This document shows, piece after piece, positions 9,158 to 15,630 of a DNA stretch of 64,000 nucleotides. This DNA is from Bacteroidota bacterium. GTDB taxonomy: Bacteria; Bacteroidota; Bacteroidia; JACCXN01. The notes under the pieces are model-generated. The model ran no database searches. It was not told the DNA's origin and saw only the letters and a program-made list of their open reading frames with translations. Both the position numbers and the translations under genes were made by a program. The DNA is taken from positions 28,709 through 92,708 of the forward strand of contig JACCXN010000004.1 of NCBI GenBank assembly GCA_013696965.1, in the 5' to 3' direction. Position 1 is the stretch's first letter. Each line of letters opens with the position of its first letter.

Positions 9158-9970
9158 CGTACGCTAAGCTGAAGGGCAAGTTCAAGGGAAGGGGCTTAGT
9201 GTGTACCTATCAGGTAACTTGCAGTTACCCTTGCAGCGAACAATAATTTCAGAAAAAGTGCTTTTTTAAATCCTTTCATTTAATTTTATTTGACTTTGTT
9301 CATTTGCGCTGCTCAATCTCCATTCATATGGATAATTTACAAATCCAGCATTAACAGGATTGAAATGAATATAATCCACTTTTTGTTGGATCATTTTATT
9401 GCTGTATAAATAAAAGGGATGGTTATCATGTTTCCAGAACTGCATGGTTTGTTTCTGTGGACTCATTTTTCCATAATACTTGAATTGATTCAACAGGAAT
9501 TCCTTTCGACTTTCCTGAGGATTTTCTTTAATCGCATTTATTAGCTGCTTTGCAGTATAGGCCTTCAAATCCCTAAGAATGTCTGACAATTCTTTATTCT
9601 CTGAATAGCTTATAAAATGAACATGACTTGGCATTATGCAATAACAATAAATTTTCAGATTCTTGTTTAACTGACAATATGAAATAATGTCGGTTAAAAT
9701 ATCCTGGTATTCTCTTCTGGTAAATACATCCAGCCATCCTACAACACTAAAACTTACAAAGTATAATCCTTTACTGTCTGTTTTATATTTCTCTGACATA
9801 ATTTTTTTTAAAATAGATCAAAAAGATATGCGAAATTTTTGAATTATCTAAAAATACAGTATGTTTATTAAAAAATTGATTTTTTTGATCCTGCTAGTGT
9901 AACTATAAGTTACCCGATAGGTACACACTAAGCCCTTCCCAATAGCTTACCCTTTTAGCTTAGCGTACGT
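9158..9970 (-). mobile_element. RAYT element with ~80-bp imperfect inverted ends
   Basis: The unit contains one RAYT transposase gene framed by related ends in inverted orientation: 9158-9239 on the left and the reverse complement of 9891-9970 on the right. Both ends begin CGTACGCTAAGCT, share GGAAGGG(G)CTTAGTGTGTACC and TATC(A/G)GGTAACTT, and finish in a short palindrome. On the left this is GGTAACT-TGC-AGTTACC (9213-9229). Inverted REP-like ends around a single-domain Y1 transposase fit the REP/RAYT system. I cannot see a target-site duplication, and the exact outer limits are my estimate. Confidence 0.75.
9266..9799 (-). CDS. REP-associated tyrosine transposase (Y1_Tnp, RAYT)
   Basis: The 177-residue protein is a single-domain HUH transposase of the IS200-like/RAYT group. 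It carries the metal-binding HVH (His59-Val-His61) after CYCIMPS, and the family hallmark YIHFNPVNAG near residue 143, which probably supplies the catalytic tyrosine. Full family length, an ATG start and intact motifs suggest it is functional. The gene sits inside the inverted repeats that define its element, and several decayed copies of its 3' end lie within the next 3.2 kb, evidence of past mobility at this locus. In the RAYT family the substrate is the palindromic REP sequence. Confidence 0.88.
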   Translation of the reverse strand: MSEKYKTDSKGLYFVSFSVVGWLDVFTRREYQDILTDIISYCQLNKNLKIYCYCIMPSHVHFISYSENKELSDILRDLKAYTAKQLINAIKENPQESRKEFLLNQFKYYGKMSPQKQTMQFWKHDNHPFYLYSNKMIQQKVDYIHFNPVNAGFVNYPYEWRLSSANEQSQIKLNERI

Positions 9971-10265
9971 GGAATTGTGATATATTTCTCCAAAGGACTA
10001 TTATTCTTCTTATTATCAAATGCATTAAAGTCCTTAGCTTTTGTATTTCCTAAATGATTTAAATGGTCTATCTCTATTTTTGACTATCTAAGAGTGGCAA
10101 AATCAGGTAATTTTACCTCTTGTGAGGATAAAGAATAGATATATGTTTGTTCCCTAATAATTTAGGTTTGTTAAAAAGACTTTTTACGGTGTTGATTGTT
10201 ATTCTCAATTTTAGTTGACCTTATTAATTAAAATTACAATGTAAACCTCTTTAAAAAAAATTAAA
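9971..10265. other. AT-rich spacer, no convincing gene
   Basis: The 295 bp between the right end of the RAYT element and the T9SS cargo gene are AT-rich and contain no long frame. A 42-codon minus-strand stretch ending at the element boundary reads plausibly (with IEIDHL and GNTKAKD) and might be the tail of a lost gene, but it is bounded upstream by a stop codon and too short to assign. The last 60 bp are the leader of the gene at 10266. Confidence 0.5.
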
Positions 10266-11120
10266 ATGAAAAGATCGCTCTTAATAATAATGCTTTTTTT
10301 TAATGCATCCTATTTACTTTCTCAGGAATTATATTTTGAATTAATAATAGAAGATGCAACTGGAACCCGAGATACTTTAATATTAGGTTATGATTTAAAT
10401 GCAACGGATAGTATTGATAATTCATTTGGTGAAATTAATATAAAACCTATTCCTTTTGGCAATTTATTTGAAGCACGTATTACCGATTATGATTATTCAG
10501 ACATTAGTCAGCTGATTTATGATCCAACTACATTTCATTTAAAAAAACAAATAAAAAAGAAAGATTGTAATAGTAATGGTTTCCCGTTTGTATCTGCTAT
10601 AGTATTGAGTAATCCTGTTTATCCAATCACGGTGAATTGGAATAAAGTTCTATTTAATGATTTTTGCTTAGAGAAAAGCTTTATTACCGATTGGCATCCT
10701 GGTGGATGGTTTGATGCTTTTCATGGAGGCGAACAAGGGCCTTTTACTTTAAGAGAAACTGAAAATACTATGTTTATTAATACAACACATTCTTATATAA
10801 CAGTTTCAAATGACACAGTTGATGTTTTATTTATTTGTCTTGCCTCTATAAACAATTTTACTACAAACATTTATACAATTGCTAATTCAACAAATATAAA
10901 AATTACCCCTAATCCTACTCTTGATTATTTAAAAATTAATTTAATTGATCAAGAAATTGAAAATGTAAAAATTTATAATTTTAAAGGCCAAGAACAAGTA
11001 GTAAAAATGGACAATAATGTAGTTAATATTAGTGATTTCCCAACTGGAGTTTATTTTTTGCAATTAATATTTACGAATGGCGAAACTGAATTTAATAAAA
11101 TAATCAAAAGTACACCTTAA
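10266..11120 (+). CDS. secreted protein with T9SS type A sorting domain
   Basis: The 284-residue product has a signal peptide (residues 1-20, ending LLSQ) and a C-terminal sorting domain over about the last 75 residues (ITPNPTLDYLKI, then VKIYNFKGQE, FPTGVYFLQL and a final KIIKS). It should therefore be exported by Sec and passed through the outer membrane by the type IX secretion system. The middle ~190 residues resemble nothing I recognise. The gene is more AT-rich than its neighbours and is enclosed between the intact RAYT element and a decayed copy, so it may be an accessory gene. It is followed after 37 bp by a truncated secretory gene. Confidence 0.75.
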   Translation: MKRSLLIIMLFFNASYLLSQELYFELIIEDATGTRDTLILGYDLNATDSIDNSFGEINIKPIPFGNLFEARITDYDYSDISQLIYDPTTFHLKKQIKKKDCNSNGFPFVSAIVLSNPVYPITVNWNKVLFNDFCLEKSFITDWHPGGWFDAFHGGEQGPFTLRETENTMFINTTHSYITVSNDTVDVLFICLASINNFTTNIYTIANSTNIKITPNPTLDYLKINLIDQEIENVKIYNFKGQEQVVKMDNNVVNISDFPTGVYFLQLIFTNGETEFNKIIKSTP

Positions 11121-11157
11121 AAAATCATTTTTCAAACCACTATAATTTTTATTTATT

Positions 11158-11334
11158 ATGAGAATATCCTGTTTATGTTTTTTAATTTTATTCCTAAATA
11201 ATTCGATTTATGCTCAAATAGTAAATACTTGTTATTTCACGGAGCCAATAGACTCTTTGGTTTTACCATTAGCAACAAGTTGCAACCGAAACTCAAACAC
11301 CTTCCTATCCAAATATAATCTACCTACAACCTAA
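11158..11334 (+). pseudogene. truncated secretory gene, 58 codons
   Basis: An ATG at 11158 opens a 58-codon frame with a good signal peptide (hydrophobic LCFLILFLN core, cleavage after IYAQ) followed by about 38 residues and a stop at 11332-11334. There is no sorting domain or recognisable fold. The 5' end matches the style of the T9SS cargo gene just upstream, and a RAYT remnant begins 42 bp after the stop. The simplest reading is the leftover 5' end of a secreted-protein gene that lost its body during element insertion or decay; a genuine tiny secreted peptide is the alternative. Confidence 0.45.
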
Positions 11335-11375
11335 ATTCCTAATGCTAATTCATTATGTAAAACAATAAAATTCCC

Positions 11376-11504
11376 CGTACGGCTAAGCTGAAGGGCAGGT
11401 TTGAGGGAAGGGCTTAGTGTGTGCCTATCGGGTAACTTGAAGTTACACTTGCACGGACCATAAAAATCAGTTTTCAGAAAAAGTATTTTAATATATTCTT
11501 TAAT
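11376..11504 (-). repeat. decayed RAYT element: left end and palindrome
   Basis: This is a second copy of the element end, beginning CGTACGGCTAAGCTGAAGG and keeping GGAAGGGCTTAGTGTGTGCC, TATCGGGTAACTT and the palindrome GTAACTT-G-AAGTTAC (11432-11446). It runs straight into a remnant of the transposase 3' end. No matching right end follows, so the copy is incomplete. Confidence 0.7.
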
Positions 11505-11640
11505 TTTATTTGACTTTGATCCTTTGCGCTGCTCAATCTCCAGGATAATTTACAAAACCAGGCTCAATAGGATTGAAATGAATATAATCTACTTTTTGCT
11601 CTTATGTAAATAAAAAGGATGGTTATCAAGCTTCCAAATT
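11505..11640 (-). pseudogene. RAYT transposase 3' remnant
   Basis: The stretch aligns by eye with the C-terminal coding part of the intact RAYT gene (9270-9437): the blocks TTTGCGCTGCTCAATCTCC, GGATAATTTACAAA, AGGATTGAAATGAATATAAT and AAAAGGATGGTTATCA are shared in the same order, with several small deletions that break the frame. Everything upstream of this part of the gene is missing. The remnant stops about 8 bp from the stop codon of the ompA-type gene. Confidence 0.7.
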
Positions 11641-11647
11641 ATTTTGT

Positions 11648-12517
11648 TCAACCTTTATTAAGTAGTTTCATTATCTCATCCAATTTAGGAGAAAGAATAA
11701 TTTCAGTTCTACGGTTGCTTGCTCTACTCTCTGTTGTTGCATTGTTAGCCTTTGGTGCAAATTCACCTTTGCCTGAGGCAGTAAGACGTGTTGGAGTAAT
11801 TTTATAATCATCAGTCAATACACGAACTATTGCAGTTGCTCGTGCAACACTAAGATCCCAGTTATCGCGATAAACATCAGTTTTAATTGGAACATTATCT
11901 GTATGCCCTTCAATTAATATAGCAATATCTGAATTCTTTTCAAGCACGTCAGCTAAAACCTTTAATGCTTCTTTGCCTTTGGTTTCCACAGCAGCACTTC
12001 CTGACTTAAACAATAATTTATCTGACATGGAAACATAAACTTTTCCGTTTTTTATCTCAATTGAAAGCTCTTCAGAATTAAATCCTAACAAGGCATTCCT
12101 CAAATTATCATTCAAGTGTTTTGTAATTGAATCCTGGCGGGAAATTATTCTTTGCAAATCAACCAATGATTTTTCTCTTTCTAAAAGAAGTTTTTCTTTT
12201 CCTATTAACTCATCTGATTTTTGTTTCATAGCAGAATTAAATTGATCTGCTTGAGATAGTTTATCACTGTTCAGATTACTGTTCAGTTTTTTAACTTCCG
12301 AAATTTTATTGTTTAATTCCGAAACATCCTCTTTAAGACCTGATATTTCGGCATCTCTGGTTTTTACTGTTGAGCAAAGATCATCACGTTCATCCACTAC
12401 AGTTTGAACTCTTGCCGAGTATTTTTTGTCCAACTTGGGTTGTCCGCACTGGTATATAGGCTTGCATGAGTAAAAAGCCAAAGCAGTGACTGTGCTTAAA
12501 AGAATTATTTTTTTCAT
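11648..12517 (-). CDS. OmpA-family lipoprotein with coiled coil
   Basis: The 289-residue protein starts with a lipoprotein signal (lipobox FYSC, Cys at about 18). A long heptad-like helix at about 40-145 follows, then an OmpA C-terminal domain at about 165-280 with LLFKSGSAAV, IEGHTDNVP, the DLSVARA helix and SNRRTEI. The OmpA domain is expected to bind peptidoglycan, so the protein tethers the envelope through its acyl anchor and rod. The gene is monocistronic; its stop codon is almost adjacent to a RAYT remnant, so its original downstream sequence may have been replaced. Confidence 0.88.
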   Translation of the reverse strand: MKKIILLSTVTALAFYSCKPIYQCGQPKLDKKYSARVQTVVDERDDLCSTVKTRDAEISGLKEDVSELNNKISEVKKLNSNLNSDKLSQADQFNSAMKQKSDELIGKEKLLLEREKSLVDLQRIISRQDSITKHLNDNLRNALLGFNSEELSIEIKNGKVYVSMSDKLLFKSGSAAVETKGKEALKVLADVLEKNSDIAILIEGHTDNVPIKTDVYRDNWDLSVARATAIVRVLTDDYKITPTRLTASGKGEFAPKANNATTESRASNRRTEIILSPKLDEIMKLLNKG

Positions 12518-12696
12518 AAACTAAATTTTTGTTTAATAAATTCCCAGAAAGCCGGGTTTGTTATAACTTTTCAATACACAAAAGTGCACAGCTTTCTCAA
12601 ACTCTGTGTTACACATTATTTATAAGTAATTACATAATTCACAGATTGAATTTTGCAACAGGGGTATGGCAGATTTTTAATTAATTTCTATAAGAT

Positions 12697-12800
12697 TAAG
12701 CTATAGGGGCTGGTTTGAGGGACATGGCAACTTAAAGTTACTCGATAAGTACACGCGAAACCCAGTCCAATAGCTAACCCTTCAGCTCAATGCCAATGAG
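12697..12800. repeat. collapsed RAYT-element ends
   Basis: The first ~30 bp recall the left-end block (GGGCTGGTTTGAGGGA). From 12727 the sequence follows the right-end order (AACTTAAAGTTACTCGATA, GTACACGCGAAACCCA, CAATAGCTAACCCTTCAGCT). Left and right ends are thus nearly fused without transposase sequence, like a short MITE-type derivative of the element, and are strongly diverged. Confidence 0.55.
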
Positions 12801-12839
12801 GGTTTAATCCATTTGAAAAAATATTGATGCTTATTGAGG

Positions 12840-12993
12840 ATTGCTGCAAGTAACTTGAAGTTACACTTGCAGCGAACCATAAAAATCAGTTTTCAATAAA
12901 AGTAGTTTTTAAATTCTTTCATTTTATTTGACTTTGTTCATTTGCGCTGCTCAATCTCCATTGCAAAGAGATTTACGCAAAGGACACGAAGAG
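12840..12993 (-). repeat. RAYT remnant with REP palindrome joined to TTTGCG repeat
   Basis: A large imperfect palindrome occupies 12844-12872 (CTGCAAGTAACTT, a one-base centre, then AAGTTAC, one extra A, CTTGCAG). It is followed by the same sequence that lies between palindrome and transposase stop in the intact element, and by the last codons of the gene (TTTGCGCTGCTCAATCTCC, ending about 12960). At that point it switches abruptly into a TTTGCG-family repeat (12963-12993). The 530 bp between the ompA-type gene and mscS thus hold only repeat debris. Confidence 0.65.
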
Positions 12994-13046
12994 ATTTGGG
13001 AATTAGGCAGAAAGAGTTATAATCCTTTTGATACAGATTAAAAGTA

Positions 13047-13949
13047 CTAATCCTTTTTGTCCTGCAAAGGCTGCTCTTCTGGTTTATCAAAACCTGATAT
13101 AAGATGCAAATCACGCTGTGGATAAGGAATTCTAATCTTATGTTCCTTAAATTTTTCAAAAATAGAATAATACAACTGGCTCTTTAAAACATTTGGATTA
13201 TCGCTGTAGCTAGAGGTCCAAACTCTGAGGATGAAATTTAATGAGCTTTCACCAAAAGAATCAAATAGCACATCGGGTTTGGGAACCTTCTGAACACCCG
13301 GGTTTTCATCTACCACATCAAGGAGTATTTTTTTAATTCTTTCAGGATCTTCGGTATATGCAACCCCCACCGGAAAATTAAACCTAACATTCCTGTCGTT
13401 AAGTGTCCAGTTAATTACTTTTGCATTTATGAATTCGGAATTAGGTACTACAATTGCAATATTATCATTTGAAATAACTGTTGTTGCCCTTGCGGCTATT
13501 TTAATAATAATTCCTGTTACTTCTCCAACATCAACTCTGTCACCAACTTTTACAGGTCTTTCGAACAGAATTATAATTCCACTGATAAAATTATTTGTAA
13601 TTCCCTGCAAGCCGAAACCAATACCAACACCAAGGGCACCTGCAATTAAACCCAATGTGCTTAAATTAAAGCCCGTTGATTCCACAATTACCATCAGCCC
13701 AATAACTACAATGGTGTATTTTACTATAGTAGCAATGGATTGCCTAACTCCAAGTATAATGTTGTATTTTACTAAAATACGCCTTGTTAACAATACACGT
13801 AGTTTCTCTGAAATATAAAAAAGCAGAAAAAGACTCAGGATAAGGTAAAAGATGGTTCCAAGGGTAAATGGAGTATCTCCTAATTGAAAAAGTTTATATC
13901 CCAGAGCCGGCCTTAATATTTCCTCTAAGTCCTTAAACCATTGTTTCAT
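13047..13949 (-). CDS. small-conductance mechanosensitive channel (MscS family)
   Basis: The 300-residue protein has three or four N-terminal membrane segments (about 20-45, 68-88 and 92-125). The last is the Gly/Ala-rich pore helix (GLIAGALGVGIGFGLQ) and runs into the conserved NNFISGIIILFERP of MscS. The beta domain (VGDRVDVGEVTGII, then VVPNSEFINAKVINW) and the C-terminal alpha/beta domain follow. It opens under membrane tension to release solutes in hypo-osmotic shock. The short topology is like E. coli MscS rather than MscK. It is divergent from hemA across a 393-bp spacer. Confidence 0.9.
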   Translation of the reverse strand: MKQWFKDLEEILRPALGYKLFQLGDTPFTLGTIFYLILSLFLLFYISEKLRVLLTRRILVKYNIILGVRQSIATIVKYTIVVIGLMVIVESTGFNLSTLGLIAGALGVGIGFGLQGITNNFISGIIILFERPVKVGDRVDVGEVTGIIIKIAARATTVISNDNIAIVVPNSEFINAKVINWTLNDRNVRFNFPVGVAYTEDPERIKKILLDVVDENPGVQKVPKPDVLFDSFGESSLNFILRVWTSSYSDNPNVLKSQLYYSIFEKFKEHKIRIPYPQRDLHLISGFDKPEEQPLQDKKD

Positions 13950-14254
13950 TAAAAAAATTTCTTACAATTTAAGCAATTTCTGCTGTTTGTCAATGATAAA
14001 AAAACAATGTGCCTGAGTAAGGAATCATAATTATTGTTCAAACTTATTTAGGATAAATGCTTGATACCAATCAATTAATACCTCTTTCACCGTTTTGATT
14101 ATTTTGATTTCACCCTTTTAAACCCGGCTTATAAATACTTTTTCTGTTTCTGCGTTTAAATGCAGTTGATCTCTCTTCCTCTTTAATAACCTGATTGAAA
14201 AATCAAAAAAAACAGTATTTATGTGTGTTTTCGGAGCTTGTGAGCCAAATAAAC

Positions 14255-14295
14255 ATGACAATTATCATACGGCCTATGACAATTCTATGACAATA
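14255..14295 (+). promoter_or_regulatory. triple ATGACAAT repeat upstream of hemA
   Basis: The octamer ATGACAAT occurs three times in the same orientation at 14255, 14276 and 14287. The first copy is part of a near-palindrome ATGACAATTATCAT (14255-14268). The cluster ends 48 bp before the hemA start, a position suited to an operator or activator site. The remainder of the 393-bp spacer between mscS and hemA is AT-rich and shows no gene, and I found no good TAnnTTTG box there. The cognate regulator is not visible in the window. Confidence 0.4.
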
Positions 14296-14342
14296 ATAAG
14301 AGTTGGAATTCCGAGTTTTGCATCATATTAAGGATTTGAGCA

Positions 14343-15614
14343 TTGAATAAGTTTAAAATTATAGCATTTACCCATAAAGTTGCAGAACTTAATGAAATTG
14401 GAAGATTTCATCTGGGCTCCGACCAACTGGAAGATTCTTTGGTTTCACTTAAGAAAATCATGGAAATCGATGAGCTCATGTATCTTTCAACCTGCAACAG
14501 GGTGGAGTTTTTAATTGTTACTTCAAAAGAAATCAACAAAACTTTTTTAACTTCCTTTTTCAGCAAATTTAATGCTTCTTTTACAAGCAATGAAATCAAT
14601 AATGCTGTTGAAAAAGCTTTGGTTTTTGAAGGGGAAGATGCATTAAACCATCTTTTTAGTGTAGCGAGTTCTGTGGATTCACTTGTTGTAGGTGAACGAG
14701 AAATTATTACTCAGGTTAGAGCTTCTTATGAGACTTGTTCTAAACTTAGACTTTGTGGAGATGTAATTCGAATTGTAATTAAAAAAACAATTGAAACAGC
14801 AAAGCAGGTTTACACCCAAACTCAAATAGCAGGAAAGCCCGTTTCAGTGGTTTCACTTGCATATAGAAGACTAAAGGAACTTAAAGTGCAGCCAGATGCT
14901 CGTTTTTTGATACTTGGAGCGGGAAAAACAAACACTTTAATGGCCCAGTATTTAAAGAAACATAAATTTGGAAATTTCACCGTTTTTAACCGTACGCTTG
15001 CAAATGCAGAAAAATTAGCTGCCGAACTAAAAGGCAAAGCACTTCCATTGACAGAATTATCAAATTTCACTGCTGGTTTTGATGTAATTATTTCTTGTAC
15101 AGGATCAACTGATCCGATAATAACCAAAGAAATTTATGCTTTATTAATAGGAACTGATTCCACTAAAAAAGTAGTTGTTGATTTGGCTTTGCCCAATGAT
15201 ATAGATCCGGGGGTTATCGAAAATTATCCGGTAAACTATATAGAAATTGAAACACTAAAGGCTATAGCTTTAGAAAATCTTAAGGAACGCCAGAAAGAGC
15301 TGAAGGCTTGTGAGCTTATCATTTTAAATGCAATTGAAGAATTCAGGCTGGTTTTTAAAACCCGGATGGTGGAAAATGTCATGAAAGATATTCCTTTAAA
15401 GGTAAAGGAAATAAGAGAAATGGCCATGTCCACAGTTTTTGCAAAAGAATTAAGCGGGCTTGATGGGCAATCCAAGGAAGTACTGGATAAAATACTTTCC
15501 TACATGGAAAAAAAATACATTAGTGTACCTATGAAAATGGCAAAAGATATTTTCATGGATTCCCAAGCCAGTCAAGAAAAATCCATTAAACAAACTAATT
15601 CCAATCCTTTATAA
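14343..15614 (+). CDS. hemA: glutamyl-tRNA reductase (TTG start)
   Basis: HemA reduces glutamyl-tRNA(Glu) to glutamate-1-semialdehyde, the first committed step of heme synthesis by the C5 route. The 423-residue protein shows the catalytic Cys51 in MYLSTCNRVEF, the GEREI segment, the NADPH-binding LILGAGKTN and the C-terminal dimerisation helix. Translation must begin at TTG 14343: the frame has a TGA two codons upstream, and the next downstream ATG would delete the catalytic Cys region. It heads a run with hemCD and hemB, and may be controlled by the ATGACAAT cluster upstream. Confidence 0.92.
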   Translation: MNKFKIIAFTHKVAELNEIGRFHLGSDQLEDSLVSLKKIMEIDELMYLSTCNRVEFLIVTSKEINKTFLTSFFSKFNASFTSNEINNAVEKALVFEGEDALNHLFSVASSVDSLVVGEREIITQVRASYETCSKLRLCGDVIRIVIKKTIETAKQVYTQTQIAGKPVSVVSLAYRRLKELKVQPDARFLILGAGKTNTLMAQYLKKHKFGNFTVFNRTLANAEKLAAELKGKALPLTELSNFTAGFDVIISCTGSTDPIITKEIYALLIGTDSTKKVVVDLALPNDIDPGVIENYPVNYIEIETLKAIALENLKERQKELKACELIILNAIEEFRLVFKTRMVENVMKDIPLKVKEIREMAMSTVFAKELSGLDGQSKEVLDKILSYMEKKYISVPMKMAKDIFMDSQASQEKSIKQTNSNPL

Positions 15615-15615
15615 A

Positions 15616-15621
15616 AAGGAG
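15616..15621 (+). promoter_or_regulatory. Shine-Dalgarno AAGGAG deciding a TTG start of hemCD
   Basis: AAGGAG ends 9 bp before the TTG at 15631. No ATG or GTG lies in frame nearby, so this well-placed ribosome site supports the TTG start of the fused hemC-hemD gene. Clear Shine-Dalgarno sequences are rare in this window. Confidence 0.6.
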
Positions 15622-15630
15622 CTTTCACAT

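Noticed and set aside
9976..10100. 42-codon minus-strand stretch with IEIDHL and GNTKAKD, possibly an HNH-type remnant
   Set aside because: It has a stop immediately upstream, no HNH core can be completed, and it ends by reading into the RAYT repeat; too short to call.
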